From Ectothiorhodospiraceae bacterium (GTDB lineage Bacteria > Pseudomonadota > Gammaproteobacteria > XJ16 > Halofilaceae): 64,000 nt of DNA. Positions within the stretch are counted from its first letter, which is position 1. Every line of letters starts with the position of its first letter. The translations under genes were made by a program, and so were the position numbers. Positions 45,180 to 58,024 of the stretch are shown here, piece after piece. The DNA lies in contig SLKC01000071.1 in NCBI GenBank assembly GCA_007134775.1, positions 62,001 to 126,000 of the forward strand, written 5' to 3'. The notes under the pieces were generated by a model, which saw only the letters and a list, made by a program, of their open reading frames with translations, made no database searches and had not been told where the DNA came from.

Positions 45180-46064
45180 TCAGTCCTCGGTTCGCGAGGC
45201 CAGAACGAGGATGCCGATGACGGGGTGATCGATGTAGTGCAGCTCGCCACTACGCATACGGCGATGCTGCTGTACCGGGAAGGAGAGCACCGGTCGCCCG
45301 TCGCGTCCCGTCGCCGCTGCATCGATCAGCGGGCGATCGCTGGCCTCGCCATTGTCATCGGCGCCGCCGCGCAGGCGCGTTGTGGCACCCGCCCGGAGGT
45401 ACTCGTCCGGCGCTTCGGTCCAGTCGACCGGGGCCGTGTAGTATAGATCCGTGTGGATGTGGAGGTAGCGCCGCACTTCCACGCGCACCGTTCCATCGAG
45501 CGGGTAGAGCGTGAACCGACGGGTGCTCGGCAACACACGCAGTGCGCCGTCCTCATCCAGCTCGGGGAGCAGTACCTTGGGGGTGTCGGCGGCCATCGCC
45601 TGCGCGAGAATCTCCTCGATCCGGATGGGCTGTCCGAGCGGGCCCGGCTCGCGGGTCGGCACGTCGATGGTCATCGGCTCACCCGCGCGTAGTCGCAGAG
45701 AGACCGCCTCTGCGGGCTCGGTGGCCGGTTGTCGCCAGGCGACATGGCGTAATACGCGGTAGCTCCGCGAATTGGTCAGGCGCCGGGACTCGTTATGGAG
45801 GCGGAAGTCGTCGCTGTCGATGCGCTCGAAGCCGCTCGGGAGTTCACGCACCAGGGAGCCTAGCAGGGTGTCGTCGGGCTCAAGGTCCACGGCGTTGCCC
45901 AGGCGCGGTATGGTGATGTCCGGGTGCCAGCGCTCGCCGGGACGCTCGACTGCACCGACGTGCTCGAACAGAATCAACTCGACCTCATAGTCGGCGTGGG
46001 CGCTGCCGAGCATGAGCAGCAGGCCGAGCAACAGTGGCAGACGCGTTCGGTGTCCCCTGGGCAT
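45180..46064 (-). CDS. csiV: CsiV family peptidoglycan-binding protein
   Basis: A 294-residue periplasmic protein with a signal peptide (LPLLLGLLLMLGSAHA) followed by YEVELILFEH, the start motif of the CsiV family, and C-terminal RYLHIHTDLYYT and SGELHYIDHPVIGILV. CsiV was described in Vibrio cholerae as a peptidoglycan-binding protein influencing cell wall synthesis. It begins 3 bases after the mfd stop with GGGGAG upstream, so it is co-transcribed and perhaps coupled with mfd, as in Pseudomonas. Confidence 0.85.
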   Translation of the reverse strand: MPRGHRTRLPLLLGLLLMLGSAHADYEVELILFEHVGAVERPGERWHPDITIPRLGNAVDLEPDDTLLGSLVRELPSGFERIDSDDFRLHNESRRLTNSRSYRVLRHVAWRQPATEPAEAVSLRLRAGEPMTIDVPTREPGPLGQPIRIEEILAQAMAADTPKVLLPELDEDGALRVLPSTRRFTLYPLDGTVRVEVRRYLHIHTDLYYTAPVDWTEAPDEYLRAGATTRLRGGADDNGEASDRPLIDAAATGRDGRPVLSFPVQQHRRMRSGELHYIDHPVIGILVLASRTED

Positions 46065-46067
46065 CGT

Positions 46068-49562
<3,495 letters not shown>

Positions 49563-49619
49563 AGTGGCTGGTGTACTCGGTCTGGGTAGTGGGTCGCGTC
49601 AGTGAGGTTATCGGAACAG

Positions 49620-49641
49620 CCGACTATTATCGCATAGTCGG
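49620..49641. repeat. 8-bp perfect palindrome between the small periplasmic gene and mfd
   Basis: CCGACTAT (49620-49627) and ATAGTCGG (49634-49641) flank a 6-base TATCGC spacer. It sits between the stop of the upstream 107-residue-protein gene and the mfd start, in the 121-base gap. It could end the upstream transcript or be an operator for mfd. Confidence 0.5.
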
Positions 49642-49683
49642 TGCGCGTTTGTGGATCGTATCGGGAGAGGCAGGGCGCGTCGC

Positions 49684-50010
49684 TCAGTCCGCGCCTCTCG
49701 CTTGGCGCTCGCCACCGGGGATCACTGAGTGGATGACCCGATCATGCTCGAAGTAGATGATGAACTCGTCGTAAACCCAGCTGCTGATCGGCGGGTCGCC
49801 GACGGGCGGCACCCGGTTCGGGGGCTCACCCAGATCGGCCTCGACCTGTTCCTTCGTTGTGCCGCGCGCTGGCATATCCGGATGGGTAAGCACGATGCGC
49901 CCGGCGTCGACATCGTCAGGCTGGATCTCGGCGTCGGCATGCGCCGATGCGAGCAACAGCCCTGCGCAAGCAACGGCCAGGCCGGCACGGCGGAGAAACG
50001 GATTTACCAT
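49684..50010 (-). CDS. Small periplasmic protein with a BamE/SmpA-like fold, unknown function
   Basis: A 108-residue protein with a signal peptide (LAVACAGLLLASAHADA) and no lipobox Cys. The mature part holds GTTKEQVEADLGEPPNRV, SSWVYDEFIIYFEHDRVI, a pattern of the SmpA/BamE-like fold seen in many small envelope proteins. No specific function is known. It has its own likely promoter and is followed by mfd after 121 bases. Shine-Dalgarno is weak before ATG 50010. Confidence 0.75.
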   Translation of the reverse strand: MVNPFLRRAGLAVACAGLLLASAHADAEIQPDDVDAGRIVLTHPDMPARGTTKEQVEADLGEPPNRVPPVGDPPISSWVYDEFIIYFEHDRVIHSVIPGGERQARGAD

Positions 50011-50051
50011 TAATCAGCACCCTGTCTCGCGCATGGTCATGTGAATGCTGG

Positions 50052-50080
50052 AGCATACCATTCGGCGCGATCTGACCCAA
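50052..50080 (-). promoter_or_regulatory. Sigma-70-type promoter for the small periplasmic gene
   Basis: On the minus strand TTGGGT (50080-50075), a 17-base spacer and TATGCT (50057-50052) precede the gene, giving a predicted start near 50045 and a leader of about 35 nt. It lies in the divergent gap with lolC. Confidence 0.5.
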
Positions 50081-50157
50081 TCGCCTCCCTGCTCAACCGC
50101 CGGTGGAGAGGGCGCGGATGGTGAGCGCGAGACAGGAAGACAACAGGCCGTGCCGTG

Positions 50158-50174
50158 TGCTTCAATTGCGCGCC
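50158..50174 (+). promoter_or_regulatory. Extended -10 box and GC-rich discriminator abutting the lolC start
   Basis: TGC followed by TTCAAT (50161-50166), then TGCGCGCC, then the lolC ATG at 50175. The eight-base spacer differs by one base from those before aroC and gltX. An AAGACA at 50137-50142 could serve as a -35 element with an 18-base spacer. Confidence 0.45.
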
Positions 50175-51417
50175 ATGTTTCGTCCACTGCCACTGTGTAT
50201 CGGGCTGCGCTATACCTCCGCGCGGCGCCGCAATCACTTCATCTCCTTCATCTCGCTGATCTCGATGCTCGGGATCTTCATCGGGGTGACGGCGCTGATC
50301 ACAGTGCTGTCCGTGATGAACGGCTTCGAGCGCGAGCTGCGCGAGCGCATTCTCGGGGTCGCCGCGCATGCCACGCTGGAAGGTTTTAGCGAGCCCTTGA
50401 GAGATTGGGAGCACCTCGCCCAACAGGCGGCGGATCACCCCGAGGTGCTCGGTGCGGCGCCCTACACCGAGGGCCAGGCCATGCTGACGCGCCGCAACCA
50501 GGTCACCGGTGCAATGCTTCGTGGCATATCGCCCGAGCATGAGCCTTCGGTGTCGGATATCCATGAGCACATGATCGAGGGCGCGTACGACAGCCTCGAG
50601 GCGGGCGAATTCGGCATTGTTCTCGGATCGGCACTCGCGCGCTATCTCAACGTCCGGGTAGGGGAGCGCGTCACGCTGATCATGCCCGAGGCGAACGTGA
50701 CCCCGGCGGGTGTGATGCCGCGCCTGCGACGCTTCACGGTCACGGGCATCTTCGAGGTCGGTATGCACGACTTCGACCGCGCCACGGCCTTCATCCATAT
50801 TGCGGACGGACAGCGCCTGATGCGCAAGTCGGAGGGCGAGGTCTCGGGGGTCCGGCTCCGGCTCGACGATCTCTTCCGCGCGCGCATCGTCGCCGAGCAG
50901 CTCTCGGCGACGATCGACGAGCGCGTCTGGGTCAGCGACTGGACGCGCCAGCACCAGAACCTATTCCGGGCCGTACAGACGGAAAAGACGGTGATGTTCG
51001 TCATCCTGGCGCTGATCATTGCGGTCGCGGCCTTCAATATCGTATCGACGCTGGTGATGATGGTCACGGACAAGCAGTCCGACATCGCCATCCTGCGCAC
51101 GCTGGGCCTGTCGCCGCGCGGCGTCATGGGGATTTTCCTCGTCCAGGGCACCTTTATCGGCGTCATCGGCACGCTGCTCGGCATTGTTGGGGGGATCGCA
51201 CTCTCGCTCAATGTGGACGCGATCATGAGTGGGCTGGAATCGGTTCTGGGCTTCGAGATGCTGCCTGCCGATATCTACTACCTCACCGATCTGCCCTCGG
51301 AGCTGCAGGTCAGCGATATCACCCGGATCGGGCTGCTGGCGTTTGGCCTCAGTGTCGTAGCCACGCTCTACCCGGCGTGGCGGGCATCGCGCGTCCAGCC
51401 GGCGGAGGCGTTGCGTT

Positions 51418-51425
<8 letters not shown>
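50175..51425 (+). CDS. lolC: Lipoprotein-releasing permease LolC/LolE type (possible LolF)
   Basis: An inner-membrane FtsX-family permease of 416 residues that, with LolD, extracts lipoproteins and hands them to LolA. It has the family N-terminus [20 protein letters not shown], a first membrane helix (about 22-45), a periplasmic domain with [18 protein letters not shown], and three C-terminal helices around [24 protein letters not shown] 50175 aligns with the E. coli LolC start; ATG 50118 has a better Shine-Dalgarno sequence but no homology. Only one permease gene is present here, so it may be a LolF-type homodimer. Confidence 0.9.
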
Positions 51426-52116
<691 letters not shown>

Positions 52117-52138
52117 CTGGTTCGCTCGATTGATGGGC

Positions 52139-52702
52139 TCAGCCACCCCGATCGCGGTGGCGGTTGATGCGGCGTTTGCGCTGGCGGCGGCGCTCCGCGA
52201 TCCAGGAGACGATGTGCAGGCGCCAGACAATGCGGGTGAGCGCGTAGCCGGCGGTGGCGCTGATCACGGCGAGCAGGGTGCAGCCGAGCAGTAGCGGCTG
52301 CCAGATGGCGAGCATTTCGTCGAAGAACCAGGCCGTCTCGGGCTTGAAATCGAGGTCCTCGACCGCTCTCGGCTCGCGGTCGAGCAGCCAGATACCGAGG
52401 CGATACGCCGACCAGTACATCGGCCCCCAGGTTAACGGGTTCGACACCCAGACTAGGACGACGGCGGTCGGGAGGTTCATGCGCAGCAGGATCGCGATCA
52501 GCGCCGCGGGCATCATCTGGAAGGGGATCGGCATCCAAGCCAAGAACAGGCCGATGGCCATGCCGCCCGAGATCGATCGGCGGTTGAGGTGCCAGAGGTT
52601 CGGATCGGCGAGGCGTCGTCCGATCACGCGGCGCAGCGATCCGCCCTGATCGAGCTCCCCGGTGTCACGCGGTAGGTAGCGGCGGAAGAAACGCTTCGGC
52701 AT
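52139..52702 (-). CDS. DUF2062 family membrane protein
   Basis: A 187-residue integral membrane protein of the DUF2062 family. Features are an N-terminal basic part (MPKRFFRRYLPRD), hydrophobic helices around residues 44-66, 72-92 (SNPLTWGPMYW) and 130-155, and a strongly basic C-terminal tail (RRRQRKRRINRHRDRGG). In Pseudomonas a homologue lies in the same lol-comEC neighbourhood. Function unknown. It is convergent with lolD and divergent from comEC. Confidence 0.85.
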   Translation of the reverse strand: MPKRFFRRYLPRDTGELDQGGSLRRVIGRRLADPNLWHLNRRSISGGMAIGLFLAWMPIPFQMMPAALIAILLRMNLPTAVVLVWVSNPLTWGPMYWSAYRLGIWLLDREPRAVEDLDFKPETAWFFDEMLAIWQPLLLGCTLLAVISATAGYALTRIVWRLHIVSWIAERRRQRKRRINRHRDRGG

Positions 52703-52746
52703 GCGGGTCGTTCGGCCCCAGGGAAGCTGGCGCTGGCGCAGTTAGA

Positions 52747-52755
52747 TTATCCACA
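52747..52755 (+). promoter_or_regulatory. Consensus DnaA box upstream of comEC
   Basis: TTATCCACA matches the strict DnaA box. It lies 21 bases before the comEC GTG in the 74-base gap shared with the divergent DUF2062 gene. A 9-mer can occur by chance in a 64-kb window, so this is only suggestive. Confidence 0.35.
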
Positions 52756-52776
52756 AAACGCAGGGATGCGGAAACG

Positions 52777-55110
52777 GTGCGATTGTTGCATTCACTGGCG
52801 CTGTTGGCCGGCGCCACGACACTCCAGTTCTGGCATGCACTGCCGCCGCCTGGCGTGACGGCGGCGGGCATACTGGTCGGCATAGCGGGCTATTGCTGGC
52901 GCCCCGTGCGCTTGCCCGCGTTGTGCCTGTTGGGTGCGGCGATCGCGCTCACCGTCGCGACGATCCGGCTGGAGGCACCGCTCGCGCCTGAGGTCACAGG
53001 CGAGGCGGTAGAGCTGCGAGGGACGGTGGTGGGTCTGCCCGTGGCGGATGACCGCCAGGTCCGCTTTCGCTTGCGTGTCGAGGAAGCGCGCGTTGACGGC
53101 CGCCCGGTCGAGGTGCCACGGACGGTACGCCTTGGCTGGTTTGGTGCAGCCGGTGACGCAATCCGCCCCGGTGAGCGCTGGCAGTTGATGGCTCGCCTCT
53201 CCCAACCTCGCGGGTGGGCGAATCCGGGCGGTTTCGATTTTCCGCGCTGGCTGTTCCGCGAGGGCATTGGTGCCACTGGTCAAGTCCTCGGGGAGCAAGG
53301 CGCTGTTCGGCTCGATCCGGCCGGGCCGGGGCTCGATCCGCTGCGCTACCGGCTGCGCCACGGGCTGGTCGAGTCGGTGGATCTCGCCCACGAAGGCACA
53401 CTGAGTGCGCTCGCCATCGGCGATCGCGGACTCATTGATGACGCCACCTGGGAAGTGCTCCTGGCCACGGGGACGAACCACCTCTTGGCCATTTCTGGGC
53501 TGCATGTCGGGTTGGCCGCGCTGGCCGGTTTTGGCCTCGGCCGCGCCGGCTGGTACCTCCTCCCGAGCAGGGCACGTCAGCGGTGGCCGCGTCCGATCGT
53601 CGCGGCCATAACGGGCCTCGTGCTGGCGGCGGTGTACGCGGCCCTTGCCGGTTTCGCCATCCCGACCCAGCGCGCTCTGATCATGCTCGCGGTGGTGCTG
53701 GGGATGACCATCCTGCGCCGCGCGTCCTCCCCCGGCGAAGTCCTCGCGCTCGCGTTGGCGGGCGTGCTCGTGATCGACCCGCTGGCCCCAATGGCACCCG
53801 GATTCTGGCTCTCCTTCGCCGCCGTGGCGATCATTCTCTGGACCGTCTCCGGACGCATTGGCCCCTCGGGCCGTCTGCGTGAGTTGGTTCGGTTGCAGAT
53901 TGCCCTCGGCCTGGCGCTGTCGCCACTGCTGCTACTGCTGTTCGCGCGCACATCGATCGCCGGGCCGCTCGCCAACCTGGTCGCGGTGCCCTGGGTGAGC
54001 CTGTTGGTCGTGCCCCCGACGGTGAGCGGGGCCCTGATCTCACCTTGGCTCCCCGGTCTCGGCAGCGCGCTGCTACAGCTCGCCGATCTGGCCTTCACCC
54101 CCCTGTGGTGGCTGCTCAAGCACCTCGCGGAACAACCCTGGGCGCAGTGGCGAGCTGCGGTGCCGGGGGCTGTCGCACTGGGCTTGGCCATTATCGGCTG
54201 CGCGCTGCTACTCGCACCCCGCGGCGTGCCCGGCAAAGCGGCCGGACTCGTTTGCCTGTTGCCGCTGGTCGCCGCAACGCCATCGCGTCCGGCCCCCGGG
54301 CATGTCTGGCTCGACTTGCTCGACGTAGGCGAGGGCGTTGCCGCGGTGGTACGCACGACCGAGTACACCCTGGTCGTGGATACCGGGCCGCGCCGTCCCT
54401 CGGGGTTCGATGCCGGTGCCGCCGCGGTCACGCCCTTTCTGCGGGCCGCTGGCAGTCCGCGTGTCGACGACCTGGTCATCACGCAAGGGCACCGTCATCA
54501 CAGCGGGGGTGCCGAGAGCGTGATCGAGTCGGTGGAGCCGAACCGGGTCCTGGCGCCCGGCCCGGATGTTGGCGATGCCGCGTCGGCGGATGCCTGTCGC
54601 GAGGGGATGCGCTGGCGGCGTGACGGTGTCGAGTTCACGGTCCTGCACCCGCGGGCCGGCGACCGGGAGCGACTCGACGGCGCGGACCACGCCTGCGTGC
54701 TCCGCATTGCTGCGCCGGGTGGGGATATCCTGCTTGTCTCCGGTCTGGGCGAGCGCGCGCAGTGGTTCATGCTCACGCGGGATCTTGCGCTGACCGCGGA
54801 TGTCCTCGTGACCCAGGCTGCGGCTGCGACCGTCGAGGATTTTGCCCATGCAGTTTCGCCCGAGTGGGTCCTCCATGCAGGGGACAGTGGCGGTCCGCAC
54901 ACGGCGTGGCCGCCGCCGTGGGCGGCCGGCCCCGCAGGGCACGCCCGCAGCGATTGCCGCGGGGCCCTGCGCCTGCACATCGGGCCCGGCGAGGGCGTCG
55001 GCACCCCCGCGAGCTGGCACGAGCGTCGCCCCCGTTTCTGGCAGCGCGGGTGCGATTCCGGGGACAAATCCGGTACCATGCCTGCCGTCATGGCGCCCGA
55101 TTCCGACTGA
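52777..55110 (+). CDS. comEC: ComEC/Rec2-like DNA-uptake channel with a degenerate nuclease domain
   Basis: A 777-residue protein of the ComEC/Rec2 family that moves single-stranded DNA across the inner membrane in competence. An N-terminal DUF4131 OB-fold domain (about 60-180) follows two or three helices; the competence domain (about 190-480) has GTNHLLAISGLHVGLAAL and many helices. The C-terminal metallo-beta-lactamase-like domain (about 505-740) keeps LLDVGEG and VVDTGP. But the metal motif HxDxDH reads TQGHRHH (569-575), GD reads GL (LLVSGLGE) and the HHG motif reads TQAAAA. GTG 52777 is the start; no ATG option fits. First gene of the operon to nudF. Confidence 0.88.
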   Translation: MRLLHSLALLAGATTLQFWHALPPPGVTAAGILVGIAGYCWRPVRLPALCLLGAAIALTVATIRLEAPLAPEVTGEAVELRGTVVGLPVADDRQVRFRLRVEEARVDGRPVEVPRTVRLGWFGAAGDAIRPGERWQLMARLSQPRGWANPGGFDFPRWLFREGIGATGQVLGEQGAVRLDPAGPGLDPLRYRLRHGLVESVDLAHEGTLSALAIGDRGLIDDATWEVLLATGTNHLLAISGLHVGLAALAGFGLGRAGWYLLPSRARQRWPRPIVAAITGLVLAAVYAALAGFAIPTQRALIMLAVVLGMTILRRASSPGEVLALALAGVLVIDPLAPMAPGFWLSFAAVAIILWTVSGRIGPSGRLRELVRLQIALGLALSPLLLLLFARTSIAGPLANLVAVPWVSLLVVPPTVSGALISPWLPGLGSALLQLADLAFTPLWWLLKHLAEQPWAQWRAAVPGAVALGLAIIGCALLLAPRGVPGKAAGLVCLLPLVAATPSRPAPGHVWLDLLDVGEGVAAVVRTTEYTLVVDTGPRRPSGFDAGAAAVTPFLRAAGSPRVDDLVITQGHRHHSGGAESVIESVEPNRVLAPGPDVGDAASADACREGMRWRRDGVEFTVLHPRAGDRERLDGADHACVLRIAAPGGDILLVSGLGERAQWFMLTRDLALTADVLVTQAAAATVEDFAHAVSPEWVLHAGDSGGPHTAWPPPWAAGPAGHARSDCRGALRLHIGPGEGVGTPASWHERRPRFWQRGCDSGDKSGTMPAVMAPDSD

Positions 55111-55160
55111 TACGGTTGCGGGTGCTGCCCACCGGTCCGCCCATCCAAAGTGGAGCTGCT

Positions 55161-55796
55161 GTGTTAGAACTCGTCCAAGCTGGTGGCTGGCTGATGGTGC
55201 CCATCCTGGCTAGCTCAGTCCTGGCGCTCGCCATCATCGTCGAGCGGGCGTGGATGCTGCGGCGCGCGCGCGTCGCACCCGGTGACCTCGTGGGTCGTAT
55301 CTGGAAGCAGGCGCGGGCGGGCTCGCTCAGTGAAGATCACATCCGCGCTCTGCGCAATCACTCCCCATTGGGTCGCATCCTCGCCGTGGGGCTGCTCAAT
55401 CGGGGGCGGGATCGACAGGTGATGAAGGAAGCGATCGAAGAGACGGGGCGGGCCGTCGCGCACGACCTCCATCGCTTCCTCAATGCCCTGGGGACGATCG
55501 CCGCGATCACGCCACTGCTCGGGCTGCTCGGCACGGTCGTCGGCATGATCAGCGTGTTCACCACGATCACGGCGCTGGGCGTGGGTGATCCCGCGGAACT
55601 CGCCGGCGGCATCTCGCAGGCGCTGATCACGACGGCGGCGGGCCTGTCGGTTGCGATCCCGAGCCTGATTTTCTATCGCTTTTTTCGCGGTAAGGTCGAT
55701 GAGCTGATCGTCGTCATGGAACAGGAAGCGGTGAAGCTCGTGGAGATCCTGCAGGGTGAGCGCCCGCACGTGCAGGCTGGAGGCGCGCCCGAGTGA
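55161..55796 (+). CDS. exbB: ExbB/TolQ family proton channel
   Basis: A 211-residue MotA/TolQ/ExbB-family membrane protein that forms the pentameric proton channel energising a TonB- or Tol-like system. Three membrane helices lie near residues 13-33, 109-132 and 150-172 (the TITALGVGDPAELAGGISQALITT segment lies between), with the conserved GLLGTVVGMI. The GTG start 55161 lies 50 bases after comEC; the frame is open upstream but without homology. It overlaps exbD by four bases. The pair lies in the same comEC-exbBD-msbA context in Pseudomonas. Confidence 0.92.
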   Translation: MLELVQAGGWLMVPILASSVLALAIIVERAWMLRRARVAPGDLVGRIWKQARAGSLSEDHIRALRNHSPLGRILAVGLLNRGRDRQVMKEAIEETGRAVAHDLHRFLNALGTIAAITPLLGLLGTVVGMISVFTTITALGVGDPAELAGGISQALITTAAGLSVAIPSLIFYRFFRGKVDELIVVMEQEAVKLVEILQGERPHVQAGGAPE

Positions 55797-56221
55797 ACTT
55801 CCAGACCGGTCAACGCGAGGAACTTGAGCTCAATATCACGCCGCTGATCGACATCGTTTTCCTCCTGCTCATCTTCTTCATGGTCTCGACGACGTTTCAG
55901 ACCGAGTCGCAGTTGCACGTCCAGCTACCTGAGGCGAGCGAGGAGCCCGCGATCGACCCGGGTGATCCGCTGGAAGTCGTTGTCAGTGCGGAGGGACAGT
56001 ACGCGGTGGGTGGACGTGAACTCGGTGACAATGCACTCGCGACACTGACCGAGGCGCTCATAAGCGCTGCGGGTAATGACCGCGAGCAGCCCCTGATCAT
56101 CCGCGCGGACGCGCGGGCCCCGCATCAAGCGGTCGTTCGTGCCATGGATGCCTCGTCGCGAGCGGGCCTGACCAACCTCTCCATCGCAACCGCACAACGC
56201 GATGAAGCGGCGGCGGAATGA
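55793..56221 (+). CDS. exbD: ExbD/TolR family protein
   Basis: A 142-residue single-span membrane protein pairing with ExbB. The N-terminal helix (about residues 17-37, ITPLIDIVFLLLIFFMVSTT) contains the essential Asp that carries protons. A periplasmic TolR/ExbD domain follows, with EQPLIIRADARAPHQAVV. GTG 55793 overlaps the exbB stop and the gene ends on the ATGA shared with msbA. No tonB gene is nearby, so its function here is not TonB-specific by context. Confidence 0.92.
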   Translation: MNFQTGQREELELNITPLIDIVFLLLIFFMVSTTFQTESQLHVQLPEASEEPAIDPGDPLEVVVSAEGQYAVGGRELGDNALATLTEALISAAGNDREQPLIIRADARAPHQAVVRAMDASSRAGLTNLSIATAQRDEAAAE

Positions 56222-58014
56222 AGCATAAGGACAAGAAACTCAAGGCCGACCCCGGAACGGGGGTGTTCGATCGGGAGTACAGGGGCAAGGGCGGCGAGAC
56301 CTACCACCGGCTGTTGCAGTACGTGCGCCCCTACTGGGTGCCCTTCGCCATCGCCATTGCCTGCATGGTGCTCTATGCGGCGACCCATACCGCCTTCGCT
56401 GCCCTAATGAAGTACTTGCTCGACGACGGCTTCGTCGAGCAGGAGGACTGGGTCATCCGGGTGATGCCGCTCGCCATCATCGGGGTCTTCTTCGTGCGCT
56501 CGATCGGCCACTTCGGCTCCCATTACCTGATGCAGTTTGTTGGCTGGACGGTGGTCACGGACATCCGCAAACAGATGTTCCGCAAGTACCTCGAGCTGCC
56601 GACGCAGGATTACGATCGGGTGAGCTCGGGCGAGATGATCTCGAAGCTGGCCACGAACACGAAGAAGCTCTCGGCAGCGGCGACCCAGGCGATCACGATC
56701 GTTGTTCGTGACACGGTGACGATTCTCGGTCTGCTCGCCTGGATGATCTACCTCAGCCCCATTCTCACGCTGACGCTGTTGCTCGTCGTCCCCGTGCTCG
56801 CTGCCATCGTGAACTCGATCACGAAGAAGTTTCGGCGCGTCAGCCGCAATATCCAGCAGCAGATGTACGACGTCACGCACGTGATCGAGGAAGCGGTCGA
56901 GGGGAATCGGGTCATCAAGATCTTCGGCGCGCAGGACTATGAGCAGGGACAGTTCGATCGCAGTGCAGAGCGCGTGCGGGACATGAATCTGAAGATGGCC
57001 CGAACCAAGGCGTCTAGCGTGCCGATGGTGCAGTTCCTGGTCGCCCTGGTGATGGCGGGCATCGTTTTCCTTGCAGGCTTCGAGGGCATTGTCGAGGCGA
57101 TCACGGTCGGCACGTTCGTCTCCTTCGTGACGGCCTTGATGCTCATGTTCACGCCCATCAAGAAGCTGACCACGGTCAATGCCCAGATCCAAACCGGCAT
57201 CGCGGCCGGGGAGAGCATCTTCGCCATCCTCGATCGGGCCTCGGAACCGGATACGGGGACACGCACGCTCGATCGCGCCGAGGGCGATGTGCGTTTCGAC
57301 GAGGTCTCTTTCGCCTACAGCGCCGCCAAGGGGGATGTCGTTCGCGAGGTCGATCTCCATATCGCGCCGGGAGAGATCGTCGCTCTCGTCGGCCGTTCCG
57401 GGAGCGGTAAGACCACATTGGCGAACCTGCTGGCACGCTTCTACGAGCCGCGAGAGGGCCGGATCCTGCTCGACGGCGTCGACATCCGCGAGCTCAAGCT
57501 CGACAACCTGCGCGAGCAGATCTCCTACGTCGGCCAGGATGTCACGTTGTTCAACGATACCCTGGCGAACAACATCGCCTTCGGCCGAGTGGGGCATTCG
57601 ACTCGCGCGGAGATCGAGGCGGCCGCGCAGGCAGCCCAGGCGCAGGAGTTCATCGACGAACTGCCCGAGGGCATGGATACCGAGATCGGCGACAACGGCA
57701 TCATGCTCTCCGGCGGCCAGCGCCAGCGCGTCGCAATCGCGCGTGCACTGCTCAAGGATGCCCCCGTGCTGATTCTCGACGAGGCGACCTCGGCCCTGGA
57801 CACCGAGTCGGAACGCTGGGTGCAGATGGGGCTGGAGCGGCTGCTGGAGAACCGCACGACGCTGGTAATCGCTCACCGTCTGTCGACGGTAGAGCACGCC
57901 GATCGTATCGCCGTCATGCAAAAGGGGCGTATCGTCGAGAGCGGCACCCACGCCGAGCTGCTTGCGAAAGAGGGTACCTACGCCGGCCTCTATCGCATGC
58001 AGTTCTCCGATTGA
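56218..58014 (+). CDS. msbA: Lipid A export ATP-binding/permease protein MsbA
   Basis: MsbA flips core-lipid A across the inner membrane. The 598-residue half-transporter has six membrane helices in an ABC membrane domain (about 30-330, with helices near 40-60, 80-100, 160-190, 270-300), then an ATPase with Walker A GRSGSGKTT (about residue 393), signature LSGGQRQR, Walker B LILDEATSALD and H-loop VIAHRLSTV. It starts with a Lys-rich KHKDKKLKADPG. The ATG overlaps the exbD stop, and lpxK follows after 10 bases, the classic msbA-lpxK pair. Confidence 0.96.
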   Translation: MKHKDKKLKADPGTGVFDREYRGKGGETYHRLLQYVRPYWVPFAIAIACMVLYAATHTAFAALMKYLLDDGFVEQEDWVIRVMPLAIIGVFFVRSIGHFGSHYLMQFVGWTVVTDIRKQMFRKYLELPTQDYDRVSSGEMISKLATNTKKLSAAATQAITIVVRDTVTILGLLAWMIYLSPILTLTLLLVVPVLAAIVNSITKKFRRVSRNIQQQMYDVTHVIEEAVEGNRVIKIFGAQDYEQGQFDRSAERVRDMNLKMARTKASSVPMVQFLVALVMAGIVFLAGFEGIVEAITVGTFVSFVTALMLMFTPIKKLTTVNAQIQTGIAAGESIFAILDRASEPDTGTRTLDRAEGDVRFDEVSFAYSAAKGDVVREVDLHIAPGEIVALVGRSGSGKTTLANLLARFYEPREGRILLDGVDIRELKLDNLREQISYVGQDVTLFNDTLANNIAFGRVGHSTRAEIEAAAQAAQAQEFIDELPEGMDTEIGDNGIMLSGGQRQRVAIARALLKDAPVLILDEATSALDTESERWVQMGLERLLENRTTLVIAHRLSTVEHADRIAVMQKGRIVESGTHAELLAKEGTYAGLYRMQFSD

Positions 58015-58024
58015 GGGGCTGGTG

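Noticed and set aside
50103-50174. lolC starting at ATG 50118, which has a good GGAGAGGG ribosome-binding site
   Set aside because: Residues before [13 protein letters not shown] have no counterpart in LolC/E proteins; kept as an alternative in the lolC entry only.
54762-55160. A longer start for exbB overlapping the 3' end of comEC
   Set aside because: The extra residues are an out-of-frame shadow of comEC; ExbB homology begins at GTG 55161.
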